Positions 46,386-59,089 of a DNA stretch of 64,000 bases are shown piece by piece. The first letter of the stretch is position 1. Every line of letters starts with the position of its first letter. The notes under the pieces were generated by a model. That model saw nothing but the letters and a program-made list of their open reading frames with translations, ran no database searches and was not told the DNA's origin. The stretch is from Symsagittifera roscoffensis (Eukaryota > Xenacoelomorpha > Acoela > Convolutidae). The stretch lies in contig NC_087062.1 in NCBI RefSeq assembly GCF_963678635.1, forward strand, positions 54,696,473 to 54,760,472, given 5' to 3'. Position numbers and translations under genes: made by a program.

Positions 46386-48276
46386 ACCTGCCTTGATCGA
46401 CTAGGGAATTATTTGGTTTTTCCAAAAATGTTTTTTTTCTTACGTTTCAAAATGCTACAAAAAAATCTCAAACTTTGGGTTTAAGTTACAGAGATTTGTA
46501 ATAATCTGCATTTTCAAAATTTTCAAATAAAGTGAGAAGTTGAATGATTCTTAGTAGTTTCTTAAATTGTTAGTAAATCAGTCATTTTTGATCCTAAAGT
46601 TTGAAAATATATTCTACAAGCAATCAATTTTTGCAAAATAATGTAACTTAGAATAAGAATTTCGAGCAATGGTTTCAGACTTCTATTAAGGCGTAGTAAA
46701 GGCAACAATTCAATCCGAGTCCAAAACATTTCATGTCGATATGAAACAAACTAATGACGAGATTAAAACTCACAAAGACGTAGTTGGATTAGGGTTGCAG
46801 TTCTTTCAGCCGATAAAAAAGAGGTAGGACGACAATCGCTCGCGGGGTGCGAAAACAGATATGGTTGGTTTCCGGTTCCAAGACGGATATCTCTCAAAAC
46901 AGGAATCAATGCTTTTAACAATAAACAGGAATCAGAAAGCAAATCCATTGAAACATATCTAAAGCTAAAGGCGGTCTCCGATGTAGTTGATTTAAAAAAA
47001 ATCAAATGGTTTGGAGTCAAAGCGGTCTCCAGAAACTTGTAAATACAAGGCAGATTACTAAGACCTTTGAGCCAAGGCAGAGTTTGTCCATTTTGAGACT
47101 ATCAGGGCTTCTGCCTGGTGAGGGCAGACTCCTTTTAACACTAATGACGATAAGCATGTGCATCAATGGGATTTGAAGAACAGGAGGTATCTTATTATTA
47201 TGATGAAACATTCAATAACCGCTTATTTCTCATGTTTTCTAAGCACGTACCAAAATAATTTTGAAACTTAAGATTTTTCAACTATTTTAACAAAGTTTTC
47301 TTAAAAAGCTACTCTTTTGAAAATTACTCAGTGCTGTTCTTACCACGTAACATAACAGGTGTTTGCATTGGTACGTTTGCCATGCTGCTTGATAATGTTG
47401 CCTAATACTGTAAGCCACAAGTTTGAGAGAACACAGGTTCAGCATGATGAAGAAACAATTCCGACTACATATCTCAACACCATTGCGTTCGTCCGGTTCT
47501 AACTCAGTCTGATGACTAATTTCCGCTGGCGTTATGTCCTGAAATTTTTTTGTTTCAAAGGTTAGCTTGATTATTCGATTCATTTTTGGCATTTAAAAAT
47601 CACAACAGTTTCATCGACCTTGTAGGTCCGATTAATTACATAGCAAGCAAGGATCAGATCTATTTATGGCAAGCTGGACGAAGAAGGTTTTTAAAGAATT
47701 AAAAGTTATTGCGAAAAATTATCCAACTAACTTAACGACAAGTATTGTATAAGCGTGAGAACCAAGTTTTCGGGATTAAGCTTGACAGCAGTTATGATTT
47801 CAGCGGTATTAATATCGGTCTTGATTTAAAAAATATTCAAATTTATCTGCTCATCATTAGCCGCGTCACCATCGACTGAGCTAAAAATGAAATCTGCAAA
47901 TGCCAATTTAAAGCTTTCTTGAACTGAAAAAGAGAAAACCGATTCCGCTGCTGACTCGTGGGATAATGCCAAGACTAATGTAATCGTTTGCTTCTGGAAA
48001 ATCAAAAGTGCCAATCTGGATAATGACGGCCTTTCTCGATCTCTGCAAAAATTGAACCAAATGGCTGCTCGCATTGACGACGATGACGAAACAAAATTTT
48101 GGGATTTCTGGTGAAAATGGGATTCAGTCAGTTGTATTTCAATTCAGCGAGAGCGGTCAGAGAAAACTATATTTCAGAGAGCATCGCTATTCAAACACGA
48201 TACAGCTATTGATTTCATTGAGCACTGGCTTAGAGCAAAGACCCGAAGTAAGGAAGAATTTTTTATCTATTGGTGT
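46386..48276. other. Intergenic or unidentified gene fragments next to element B
   Basis: Several short frames cluster here. Minus: 46763-47020, 47017-47211, 47287-47592 (followed by ACGTG|GTAAGA, a donor-like site) and 47826-48074. Plus: a stretch at about 47930-48270 with DNDGLSRSLQKLNQMAARID, interrupted by TGA, and an overlapping frame at 48074-48307. Real exons may be present but strand and product cannot be decided from the sequence. Confidence 0.25.
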
Positions 48277-48647
48277 TGAGTTTAAGCCAGAGGGAGCTTT
48301 CTCATAGAGTAATTTCAGATAAGGTACACGGTCTTTTCGTCACGCTATCTTATTTTCGGCCCGATAGATTCGTGCAAGTTTTTAGTCTAATACCAATCTT
48401 AATCTTACTCTTATATATCCCAGTCTCAATAGATCTAGTGTATACTGGTATTCAAGAGTTAGTCTTAGCGCTTGTCCAAAAGGAGGACAAGTTTAGTCTA
48501 AGATTTATTCAAATTGTTCTGGTGCTGAAACTACAAGTAGTTTCAGCACTTACAAATAATTTTCAGTGTTAGTGATAGAATATAATTGCTTAGTTAGTAG
48601 TATTTTACAGGAATAGTTTTATAATATAATTGGTTTATAAATACTAG
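48277..48647 (-). repeat. 3' LTR of element B
   Basis: On the minus strand it aligns with the LTRs of element A through the palindrome, GTATACACTAGATCTATTGAGACT, the 'agattggtattagacta' block and GAAATTACTCTATGAG, and ends CTTAAACTCA. About 370 bp, the same length as LTR A. No partner LTR in the window. Confidence 0.8.
48522..48549. promoter_or_regulatory. LTR hairpin of element B with compensatory change
   Basis: GTGCTGAAACTAC-AA-GTAGTTTCAGCAC has a perfect 13-bp stem. Relative to the palindrome in LTR A, one T-A pair is C-G here, with both sides changed, so pairing is preserved. Confidence 0.7.
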
Positions 48648-48882
48648 TCCGGAACTTGTTTAGTTTTTTAAAATGTTCATTGTAGCGAAGGATGGATGGA
48701 GAGATTTCTTTTTCTTTGTGGTAATTTTCCTTCGAGTAGTTTGAGCATTGACTTCGTGAAGAGCGAAGAGATGTAGTTGTTTGCGTAGAAAAGAGAAGAA
48801 CAGTTGTTCGTGTTCCAAAGGTGGGTCTCGTTTGATCGTGAGTCGTCTTGAGTGATTGTGTCAAGATTCTAGATCTGTGCAA
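48619..48882 (-). CDS. Possible ORF5 of element B
   Basis: 87 codons, Ser/Thr/Arg/Gln-rich (HRSRILTQSLKTTHDQTR), running to just inside the LTR. It aligns with 37283-37480 and with 62783-63040 at its start, where element C has ATGGACTCGTCA and B has ATTGACACATCA. No domain. Confidence 0.3.
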   Translation of the reverse strand: MHRSRILTQSLKTTHDQTRPTFGTRTTVLLFSTQTTTSLRSSRSQCSNYSKENYHKEKEISPSILRYNEHFKKLNKFRTSIYKPIIL

Positions 48883-49264
48883 TGATGTGTCAATTTCGTT
48901 AAGCTTAGAACGAGACTACAAGCAGGATGAAGTTGACCTTTCCGCGTGAAGTGCCAAGTGACTAGGATCGGTATGTGAAATCAACATCGAGTTGGCCATT
49001 GGTCTGTTTCAATGGTTTCCCTTGCTGCGATGTTTAATCCGTACTTTAAATCCTTTGAGGGTAGTGACTACTGCAACAAACCAGTAGATTTGCCATTCCA
49101 GAGTTGGAATGTAATCGAGTTTTCATCTCCTTTGCTGCTCGCTCCTTTGGCCTTTTACATTGCATTTATATATCTAAATCTTGTTAGTGATGTCAGTTTT
49201 TAGTTATGATTTTTTATTAGTTGTTTTCGCCAAAACGTTTTTAATTAGTTCGGTTATTTTAAAA

Positions 49265-49390
49265 TAGTTGCTCACCCGGGGGCCACTCTTTTCAAAAATA
49301 GGGTTTGGGACATGTACTTCGAGCGACCGCTTTCTGGGTGGTGAGGCCAGAGTGGGTTACAATTTCACCGTCTCTCTGGGCAGAGTCTCT
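49265..49390 (-). other. Conserved GC-richer 3' element, element B
   Basis: Minus-strand counterpart of 36880-37012 and 62250-62380, with CCCACTCTGG... and CCCTATTTTTGAAAAGAG. It lies between ORF4 and the LTR in all three elements. The flank to 49608 shows no ORF worth reporting. Confidence 0.45.
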
Positions 49391-49608
49391 TATTGTGCTT
49401 AACTTTTTGTCTAGTTTTTTTCGGGTTTTTTTTCTTTTTTTTTGTTTTGATTGTGTTAAAATTAAAAGCTTTAGAACAAAGAGTTTACTATTTTTTTGGG
49501 ATTTTTTTCTTTTTAGCTGAACAATCGGCGAAATCTAAAAAAGGAGAGTGAGAAATTGATAAGGAATGGTGAGTGGTTTGGTTTTTTGATTAGTTTAAAT
49601 TTTCTTAC

Positions 49609-51358
49609 TTACGGAGGATTGTCATCAAAAAAATATTGTGCGGGAAGTTAGTCTGGATTGTGTCTGATGATGTGAGAAATTTCGCGAGCATGCGGATAAT
49701 AGTTTTAGTTTGAAGCAGAGGCCAGAGAAGCCCCAGCGCTCTGATGGTGTTTAGATCTTCTTGATCAAGTTAGAATTCATGACGTGTATTTTAGTTCAAA
49801 TTATACAGTTTATGAATATATTTAGTATTATGTATGTTTTCTAGGATAGTGACTTCAATGGGCAGTATATAATCGTGGGGGACAATTAGTGGGCGGGAGT
49901 CGTCGACACCAAAGGATTTGGTTAGTGGGCAGAATATATACAATTGGCGAATGGGATTATAATTACGGAAGATGCCGTGGGAATTAGTGTTCTGTATGCG
50001 GTAAGTGAAATTTAGAAAATATGATGAAGTGTATTTTGAGTAAATCAAATCTGTGTTTTGGTTAGCGTGTTGGTGTATTAGATGTTGTATGAGTTTGTAA
50101 TACGTATATTTAAGTGGTAAATTTGTTTGCAACATGATCTCATGCAAACAGTGTAAGTCACGTTCCTTAGATATAAGGAAATGAAAAGTTCGTGTGAAGT
50201 GATTAAATTTTTTAAAGTGTGATTCATGTGCTTGAGTCTTTTACAGTGCTGTAGTGATGATTTTATCGAATTTTTTGTTAGTAATCTCTATGTGAAATAC
50301 ATATTCGGATTTAATAAAGAGTTATACTGTTAGTTGTGGGTAGCGTTAGGGTCATTCTCATTTGGGGTATCTTCCATGTAGCGTGTTATTGCGTGATCGT
50401 AGTGGTTGAAAGAGTATCTATTTGCGCGTTGTGCTATGAATCTGTTAAGTGTTTGGTTAAGTCCAATTGTACTGAATTGTTTTTCGTTGAGTGCGGTTGT
50501 TAGTTTGTGGAGGCGGTATTGGCATAAAACGTTACCTTCGGGGTTGTTGTATAAGGGAAGGGCCAATGCGTTAGTAGAGTGATAATTTGAAGCCCAGGAA
50601 AGTGTGGCAACCAGGCTATATTCATCAACAAAGTTCAGTTGGTTTTCGTTAGATGTCGTGTAGTAAGTATATTGAAGGAAAAATGGTAAGTTAAAGACTA
50701 TAAATTGCTTGGTGTTAGTATGTTGTGGGTGAACAAAATATAGTCGGAATGATTGCGGACGGTTGATCAGGAGTTGGGGTGTGGTGTTGGGATGTTTTCG
50801 TTTAAAAACTCTATGGGCTCGTGTAGGTTTTGCATTTGCTGGTTAGATTGAGGGTTCTGATGATTAGTTTGAAAGTGTCGGTTGGTGAATTGTTAGGGTA
50901 TTTGTTTTATGAATGTGTTTTTGTAGTGTTATGAAGTTGTCTAACTCTTGCAATAGCTGATTATCTGTCATGGGGCTAGGTGGGTCGGGTTAGTCGCTAG
51001 TCATCGGGGAAAGAGTAGGAGTGGCGTCAGTATAGGAAGAGGGTGCTGGAGAGGATTCATTTGGAAGTTGAGAAGTAAAGGGTTTGAAAGGTGGCTGTGA
51101 AATTGTGAATGGACTAGGTTCTGAGTCTAGGAATTCATCGGGAGTTTCTATATCGAAGTTGTTAAAGTGGTAAAGTTGTTAAAGAAATGGTGTTAAACAT
51201 AGTTTGCGTGGAATCATCAGAAACTGTGCGTGGTGAATTAGTTGAAAAAACGGTAGAGGAGAAAAAGTCAGGTCTGGAAGGGGAAAGCGAGAGTTTTGGC
51301 GTTGAAGGTTGGATGGATAGGAAAGGGAACAGTTGACGAATCCAGTTTGTCGGCTCAT
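49609..51358 (-). pseudogene. ORF4 of element B
   Basis: Starts at ATG 51358-51356 (MSRQTGF). The A of ATG follows CG, and the four bases ATGA also supply the env stop. Pieces include 50330-50566 (LHKLTTALNEKQFSTIGLNQ and a YDH segment, SFNHYDHAITR) and 49791-50147 (SSYFLNFTYRIQNTNSHGIF and SRPLIVPHDYILPIE), then LLWPLLQTKTIIRML after two stops. The central Ser/Pro-rich part is longer than in element A, so the original protein was probably near 550 residues. Function unknown. Confidence 0.55.
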
Positions 51359-54300
51359 CGTGTGCTAAAAAGATAGTTATTTTGAGAGCGAAAGTTTGCT
51401 GTGTGTGGTTGTTCTACAATCTGCTCTTATGTTGCATCAATGGTTGATTGTTGGAGTGCTATATGAGATACTTGGCTTTGTGGGTAGCTATGACCTTGGG
51501 AAGTGTGTTCGGTTAATGCTAATGTGTTTCTATAATTTTGTGGTACTAAAGATGAAGGGTGATTATTGTGGACGTGATGTAGTTGTGGTAGTGCGCTGGG
51601 TTTTGGATTTTCATTGTTTTGTGAAGTATCATACGCAATTGGTGTTGTAGAACCTTTCCTATTGTATTCGCTAATCTGAGTGTCGAGGAGAATTTTGGTT
51701 ATGGAAATAGAAAATATTCCAAAAAGTTCTGCAAATAATATGCAAGCTATAATTGCTTGTTTATTTACTTGTGTATGAATTGCGCGTGTTGTAGATTCTT
51801 TTCAATAGTGAGTAGAGGAATCCGAAAAAATTAAACATAGCATTAAACAGTCAATTTCTCTAATTAGTAGTAGGGCCATTCATTTTTTAGATGATAGGGA
51901 GTTCGTTTTTTAGATATTCAAAACTATAAACATTAGTCGGCGAAATATGTTGTGGACGGTACTTTTCACCGTTAAGATTTATATAGTCTTGAATATCTTT
52001 AAAATTTCCACTGTAATTTTTTTGCATAAATATCTGAGAAACCTGCGGTTTCAGCGAGTTTTTGTAAGTTCTGATCAATTGATTGTCTTTGAATTGTGTC
52101 CATTTGAAAAAGAAGTTCTTGAAACTGCTGTGTTCGAATGTGATTTTGTATGTCTGATCTGGAATAATTACCTATTGGTTGAAAATGAATATTTGGGTTA
52201 CGGGCGATTGCTTTTATGTTTCGGGTGAAAATTTCTTTAAGGATGGCATAAGAGTAGGGTATGGAGTAAAAAGATTATTTTCGTTTGGATTTAGCTGTAC
52301 TCGATTGTGGCTATTTTCAGATCAACTTGGGATAGCTGTATCCCAAAATTATGTACGTCGTGACAGAGTATCAACAAAATATACTTTTCAAAATAGAATA
52401 TAGGGATTCTTTATAACATCGTTTTATCTTCAAAAACGCATGATGGTGAAACTTTTTCTAGTACATGTGTAATACCAGAGATTGTTTCCTTCTAGTCAAT
52501 GAAGTTCGATCTAACACCCGATAACAAATATCCTGCGTAGGGTGTTTTTAATACCGCTAATGAACGTGATTGCAGTATTTGTGTTCGTTCGAGTTCACAT
52601 ACATGATGAAGTGTTTCTAGTTCAGATGGTGAAATTTCCTGAAAAATTCTGCTTATTGTATAGCCCAGTTTCATATAAAGATGAATATCACAGTGGATTG
52701 CACCAAAGTATGTGTTATTCATAAGTGAGAGTTCTTGCAATCGTGTGCTATCTTTATCGTCTGGGAAAAGTTTTCCGCCAGGATTTCCTGTGTTTTTGGA
52801 AAAAGTTACCTGGATATAAGTTGTTTCGTCTTTGTAGTTTCGATATGGTTGTGATGGGTTAATAATTATTTTTCCCGTTTTCAGGTCGAAACTGTTTTTG
52901 TGTTCGACAAGAATTCCTGAGTATTGAAGTATTGTGTTTTGAAAAGTGGTTTCAGATATTTACAAGCGACTTCTGTTTTGGGATAAATTTGAAAATGTGT
53001 TGGTTTGTTTTCAATACCATTAATGTTTTTCTAAGTTTTGTTATTAGATCTAATCCTGTCAGGGTTCACTTGTTCAGAAGGGATTGATTCAAAAAAAAAT
53101 TTCGGTGAAAATTTGTCATTCTTGCGTGAATTTTAGCAACATGAAATGGGGTACATGTGTCTTCTGCGTACCAAACAATGGTTGCTTGTGTGCGAGTGGT
53201 AGGATCGTAATACCTCTGGTCATTTTTACAAGGTAAAAGTTTCCCTTGATACAAAATAGTAACATCTTTTCAGTCACGTGTTAATTGTAGTTTTTCCATT
53301 TGGATTTTCTAATACAAAAAAAAACATTTTTTCGTGGTAGCCTTTGTTCTTTGTGTCTGCTTTACAATTAGATGGATTGCTTATTCTGACGTTTGGTATT
53401 CAATTTTTATCCTGTGAGTCATAAATTTAACGTCCGTGTGCACCATGGTACAGGTATTCATCGTCTAACTTAATTTGACCTTGGTATCTTCTAAGTTCTG
53501 CTTGATGCGCGGAGTCTGGTGAAACTTGAAAGTTTATTAATTTGCAATTTTTTCCTTTTTTGGTGGTTATCTTGGAGTTCGTTTTTGCAATCATCAGGGT
53601 TAGGATGCAAAATTTTTTCTATGTTGTTCTGATAATAGGTTTCGTGATCGAGTCTGTTTTTATTTCCATTTGTGATTTGTGAGCAATGTACTTAATTATC
53701 TGAAAATTTTGCCGTAAATTTGTATCCTGTTAGAGTTGTAGCTCGTGCTTTCGAGTAAAGTGTTGCTACTTCATTTGTGGATTCTATCTTTTATGTTTCG
53801 GATTCACATTGTGTTATTTAATTAATTGCATATTTATGTAGTGTTTTTTTTATTTCCTTCATAATCATAGTGTGTAACTAGGATGTCTTGTGATCCTGTT
53901 CGTGGAGAAGGATTTGATGAGATGCGGATTCTAAGAGTACAAGGGGGGTGAAAGTGTTTAAAGAAAAAACTATTAAAAGATACATGTGTAAAATAAACCT
54001 GATTATGGATTGTAGAATGTTATATATCCAATAGTCTTTTTTGTATATCTATCGTATTTTTGGATCAGTTCTATTGTGATGATTGGAGGGGGCAAAGATT
54101 CAGCTGTTACGTTTGGTGGGTCTGGAGGTAGTGGGTGATGAACTAAATTTTTTAATTTGACTGTTGTTTCAAATTTAGGTCTGAATTTATCTTGAGTGAG
54201 GATTTGTATATTATGTTTTCGTTTATCTTTGTGAATGTATTCTCTGTTTTGTTATCGGTTTAGTGCCAAATATGTAGTCTAAAACTATCAAAATTTTGGC

Positions 54301-55231
54301 TGAGTAGGGCAGGGGTGCTACAGATGTGTTCCAGTCTAATGGTAAAGGTATAATTGTGTTTAGAAGTTCACGATATCGATCGTTTAGATTTGGAGGGAAA
54401 TTTAGAGGGAACGTAATGGTTGGTGTTTAACCTGTTACTGAAGGGGTTGATGGTAGGGATAGAGTTTCTGGTAGGGATAAAGAGGTAACGGATGAAACGT
54501 CTATGGGGTGGTTCACTAAATTTGGTTAGCCTTGGGAGAATGCTTGTGTCATCCAATGTGGGAGACGTTGTATTGAGGTGGCGAGATTTAAAAAATGTTC
54601 ACGAATTTGTTCAGGACTTGGTGTCGATCCTAAAAAGTCTGACGGGATAATTGGGGTATTTTGTTGAGAAATTGTTAGGAGTGATGGGGGATAACTTTGG
54701 ATTGTATTGATAGACATATCCAAAGTGGTCGAAGAGGGTGATGAAGATATATTAAAATGAACTCTGGGTGTTGCAAAGTCAATTTTTTTGGGGATGGATA
54801 ATTTGTCAATCTATTGTATATGTTCAATTTTGGTTTTGGCTTGGATGTCTATTTCTATGAAGATCTTATTGAAATGAGGGGTAAATGTTGTATGTTGGTT
54901 CGTATTGTGCTTCACTTAGGGAAGCTTGACGAATTGCTGGTATCAGAGGTTCGGGCAATGATGCGTGTCTTCCTTCAAATGTATAAGGATTTTCTTGAAA
55001 TGGAAAACGGGCAGATGATTGGGGTTGGTTAGCTTGATTAAATGTTGGTGTTGATGATGGGGGATCTTGGGATGTAGTGATTGGTGGGGATTGTTTATTT
55101 GATTGTAGGTTAGCAATTTTGGTTGTTTTAATACATTGTTTTCTCTTAAACCTACTTTGTTTATAAAACTCTTTGATAAAAATTATCACTAGAATTGTTG
55201 ATACTGCATAGGCAATTAATGCTATTTTCAT
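51355..55231 (-). pseudogene. env of element B
   Basis: ORF 54866-55231 starts at 55231 with a clear hydrophobic segment (MKIALIAYAVSTILVIIFI), followed in the same frame by a Lys-rich and Pro/Ser-rich part with SEAQYEPTYNIYPSF. This shows that the small hydrophobic stretch belongs to env itself as a signal or anchor. Later pieces are 54526-54723 (SIQRLPHWMTQAFS), 53066-53254 (LPCKNDQRYYDPTTRTQATI), 52492-52740 (ELETLHHVCELERTQILQS) and 51887-52078. It ends ...NFRSQNN...TR-stop, the TGA overlapping the ORF4 ATG. Frameshifted throughout. Confidence 0.65.
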
Positions 55232-55239
55232 GCTTTTGC

Positions 55240-55510
55240 AAAATTTTAGACTAGAAAGGTGACAAAAATTACAAAAAGATGAAAGATGTCTATATTGTTA
55301 AATAAATGTCGTAACATGGGGTCAAGAATTTTTGAGAAGTTATTGTAGGTTTTTATGAGGTAATAGAAAATAACGAAGAGGCTGCAAAAAATTATAAAAA
55401 GGAGAAGTGCTATTTCTAGGGTGTCAATGATAAAAAAAATACAAAGTTCTGAAATAGTTTAAAAAATTGAAAAGCATTTTGAAGTGATTATCTTAAATTA
55501 TTGAACAGTT
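55240..55510 (-). CDS. Small two-helix membrane ORF of element B
   Basis: One continuous minus-strand frame from near 55450: FFIIDTLEIALLLFIIFC, LFVIFYYLIKTYNN, LDPMLRHLFNN, then IFHLFVIFVTFLV and stop, a few bases before the env ATG. It has two hydrophobic segments separated by a short polar loop. It matches the five copies in element A. The start codon is unclear. This is the best evidence that the ORF is a genuine extra gene. Confidence 0.5.
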
Positions 55511-57900
55511 CTGGAGAGAAGCTTTTGAGAAATTATTTGTTTCGTCGAAATACTTTTTTCTTTATCGTTTTGAAAATCTGGATGGTCGGATTGCTTATTG
55601 ATTTTTGATAAGTCGGTTGGGTATAGGAAGGCTTAGGTGATAGAAAGTCTTGAGGATTAAGATTGAGCTTCCTAAGTTTGTTTTTATTTATTGAATGGTT
55701 AGAGGTTTTTTGGAGATATGTCGAAATTAGCTAAACGATCATGTCAGTTTTTGTATTAAGGCTTATTCAATTTTCGCCTTTTGGAGAAATGTGGGGTGTA
55801 AGTTGAGACAATTTTGTTGATTTTTGTACTGAGTGATAGAGAGGGTTGTAGCAATTATATATTAATTTTTTTAAGTTGTCAAATATGAGGATATTGCTTA
55901 TTTTTGACCTGGAGGCCTTCTTAATATAGTTTCAGATCCGTTTGAAGTTGATTGTTTGTCGGCTAATGAAAGTGGTGTCAAAATGGGGTGGTATTTGGAA
56001 CTATTGTGATTGGCTGTCTTCGAAATAATTGTTCAAGATTTGAAAACGAATTTTTTTGAAGAAATTATCCGAGTATAATGAGCATTTTTTAATTAATCGA
56101 AGAAGTTTCTAAAATTATATTTTTTTAAACATTTTACATCGTGGAATAAAAGTTTTATAATCTTTCGTGGTTGACCTCTGAGTAGCGATGATTTGCGTTG
56201 ATGTGAATTTACTTTTGCTCCTTGTGTTAAAATTTTTTCTTCTAATTTTCGAGTTACCCTTTGTTTTTGAGTAATCTGTTTTCGGATAAATTTCATTTTT
56301 CTTTGGAAATGTTTTCCGTGATTTGTTTTTGATTTGATTCGGGCAAGGATAAGGATTGACTCAAAAATTGAAGTTTTTGTTGTTTGTCAATTTTCAGGTT
56401 TTTTCTACAAAATTTAGTCATGTAAAGGAATAAAAATGTGTTAATTCGCAAAGGGCGTGTTTTTTTCGGTAATATGCTAAAATGTTGTTTCTTTGTTGTT
56501 ATGGTTAAAAAGTTTATATGTTACATCTACGGGTTTTTACCTTATTTGGTATAGTTTTTTTGCGGATAGGTTGTAATTTTGTAGATATACCTTTCTGTAT
56601 TATAAATTTTGAGAACAAAACATAAGTTCTGATTTTTAAATTAGTAGTTGGTGTGAAACGTGAAATTATTTGGGATTGAATATTCTGTCTTTGTAATTTT
56701 TTAAAGAATTTTTAGATAAATTTCATTTTGCTTTTTATCGCGGTTTAAAATCCATTCTGTATGTGTTCCAGAGGCTAATTTTATGATTTGTGGGTGATAA
56801 AAATTATCTTTATCGTTTGTATGTAGTAGTAGATTATAACAAATGGAATCTTTTGTAGATTGGAAATAACTCTGTGTTTTTTGAAGTGTTTGCTGTGAAC
56901 ACTATTGGTTTGCGTGGTTTTGATTGAAAACCATTTCGTATGGAATCAATCTTAGGGTTGTTGCTATTTGTGAATTTTTTGCTAATGGGAAAAGCTTTAC
57001 GTCATTTGACCAATCGGTATATTTGGTATCAATTCCTTTGGTAATACATCGAAGGTAGGGAACCTTCGAATAAACCATTAGTCCTTGAGGTATGAGATGT
57101 TCGAGTTAATGTGAAATATTATAGAGATGACATAATGTGATGATGCCATTGCTTATGAATTCAGTACCATTACCTGTGCCAAGGCTTTCTGGTAGTCCAA
57201 ATTTGGCGATTCACTTTTTATAAAGTGTTGTGTATGCATAAGAAGCATTACAATGAGGTAAAGAGTTGAGTGCTACATAGTGAGTAAATGCTTCAATTAT
57301 TACCAATATATATGAATTTTCTTCTGAAAAGGGCGATATACGACCTTTTGTATCAAATGATATCCTGTGGTTGAAATATAAAAGTTGTCCTTTAAAATCT
57401 TGCTTTCTGCTATTTTTATTGGTGTGGGTATGGTTTGTTTAGTTGATACGTTATTCAATCATTGCATAAGGCTTTTATCCAAATCGGTGCAATTAGAAAG
57501 TAGTTCTTTCTGATGGTGCATGTCCTTTTGTATTTAAGGAAAATGAAATGTAAAATTTTTCAAGAATATGCTTAATGGTAGACAAGGTTTTTTGTGTCTC
57601 TAGAATGATATTCTCCAAAGATCAGGGTTTTCGTTGATTGTTGTATTGTTAAATATTTCGAAAATTTCGAAGTAGTGTTTTATTTCCTAAAATTGTGATA
57701 TTTGCTTTTATAGGTTTTGTTATATATTTAGGCCCGGATTTCAGTTGTCTGATGACGTGGTCAAAATTTTGATATTTTTGTAGTAATATTGGTGTAATTG
57801 TTTCTACGATTGCTAAGAAGGTATTTTGAATTCCGTTATTTTGAGAGAGGTTTATTGTCTAAAGTGTCTTGTAGATTGTAAATTTTCTTTATGGTGTATT
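55511..57900 (-). pseudogene. Integrase of element B
   Basis: Minus strand: YFNHRISFDTKGRIS (first Asp present). The second motif reads GTGNGTEF (codon GGT at 57172-57174), so the second catalytic Asp is Gly. LFEG retains the Glu. Downstream come SGTHTEWILNRDKKQ and a Lys-rich tail (56093-56296). The GPY module is degenerate. The final 400 bp toward 55511 are the pol-env spacer. Stops and frame changes throughout. Confidence 0.7.
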
Positions 57901-58149
57901 TTTAGCTTAAATTGCGACGTCCTGTTAATTTAATGCTATCAGTTAAATTTTATTTTTGGATCAAAGAAAATAGTTTTTTTTTCGAAATAAATTTTGTTAA
58001 GGTGATTTTTGTTGTGAATTAATTTTAATCCATGATGTGAATGGTATCGGTTCAAATTTGGATTTTCCTAATAAATTTTCCTAATGGTTTTTTTGACAAT
58101 CGAGCTATAATGGAAAAGGCTCTGGTTTTTTTTATCTGTGTATTGTCGG

Positions 58150-59030
58150 ATTCGGTTATCACTGCATAATTGTATTCTAGTCAAGGTGATGTTCCGCCTT
58201 TTGCAAGAAAGAATTTTAAATTTTGTGGTATTTCTATGGTTGTTTTCATGTAATTATTTCAGGTGGTGTATTTCAACTTAGTGTATCTGGAATTGCAAGG
58301 GTTTTCCCTGCTGTCTAAACTATATGTAAATTTGGAAATTTCATAACAATAAGTTAAAATCTATAAACTCTATGGTTTGGGTTTGACTTTTGTGTAAACA
58401 GAAAAATTATTAGTTTAAGATCTGTAATTGGAACTGTTGGATGTTTTGATCCCAGCATTAAAATTCGGATTTTGTGAGTGTATATATTAAAGCTATTCAT
58501 TCTCCCATAAGGGTAGAGAGCCTAAGATCCGCTTGTGTGAAAATTGTAAAATTTGCTGGTATTAGTTTTATTTTTTTTGTTCCTTTATGTGATTGTAGAT
58601 GTGCTGCGCCAATTCCGAAGTTTGAGGCGTCACAATTGGCATTGAATGGTTGATCTGGATCTCTGGTCGTGTTTGATATTTGTTCTGTGAGGAGAGGTTT
58701 TATTTCGTCAAAACGTTTCTGATTTTCCAAATTCAAATCAAATTTAGTTTGTTGTCTAAGAATATTTAAAAATGGTCTTGGATATAAATGCAATTCTTAG
58801 ACATATTTACTTTGAAGTTTTAACATTCCAAAAAATTCTTGGTTTTTCTCTTTTTAAGATGGTTGTTGAAGTTTTAATCTAGCATCTATTCGTGATTTTA
58901 ATGGAGTGATTGTATTACCTTCAATAATGTGTTCAAGGAATTTAACACGAGCGAGAAAAAAATGCGATTTGCCTGAGGCTGCTTCCATATTTTCTTTTTT
59001 ATGACTTTAAAAATTCCTTGTTTGATTTAT
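58150..59030 (-). pseudogene. RT tail and RNase H of element B
   Basis: ORF 58497-58793 (98 codons) covers the RT thumb/connection and RNase H start, with NCDASNFGIGAAHLQS. It ends at LMGE followed by TGA, where element A has a Cys codon. Upstream are RVKFLEHIIEG and the 'TPLKSRIDA' segment in another frame. Similarity to pol ends near 59030, so the element is truncated in the RT palm. Confidence 0.7.
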
Positions 59031-59089
59031 GATTATAGAAAAAAAGCGTCTAAAAAAGGACTACTTTTATCTAAAAGAAGAAAAACACC
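59031..59089. other. Junction between elements B and C
   Basis: About 60 bp not clearly matching either element separate the truncated 5' ends of B (minus) and C (plus). Confidence 0.4.

Larger units (their letters stand above)
48277..59030 (-). mobile_element. Element B: 5'-truncated relative of element A
   Basis: Read on the minus strand from 59030 down: RT tail, RNase H, integrase, spacer, small membrane ORF, env, ORF4, GC-richer block, possible ORF5 and 3' LTR (48647-48277). The same gene order as element A at clearly lower similarity shows it is a separate lineage. There is no 5' LTR, gag, protease or RT palm. It carries a single copy of each segment, which gives the reference gene order for the scrambled element A. 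Many stops and frameshifts. Confidence 0.85.

Noticed and set aside
46763-47592. Minus-strand gene made of three short exons
   Set aside because: A donor-like GTAAGA is present, but acceptors are poor, the plus strand is equally open, and no domain is visible. Left as unresolved.
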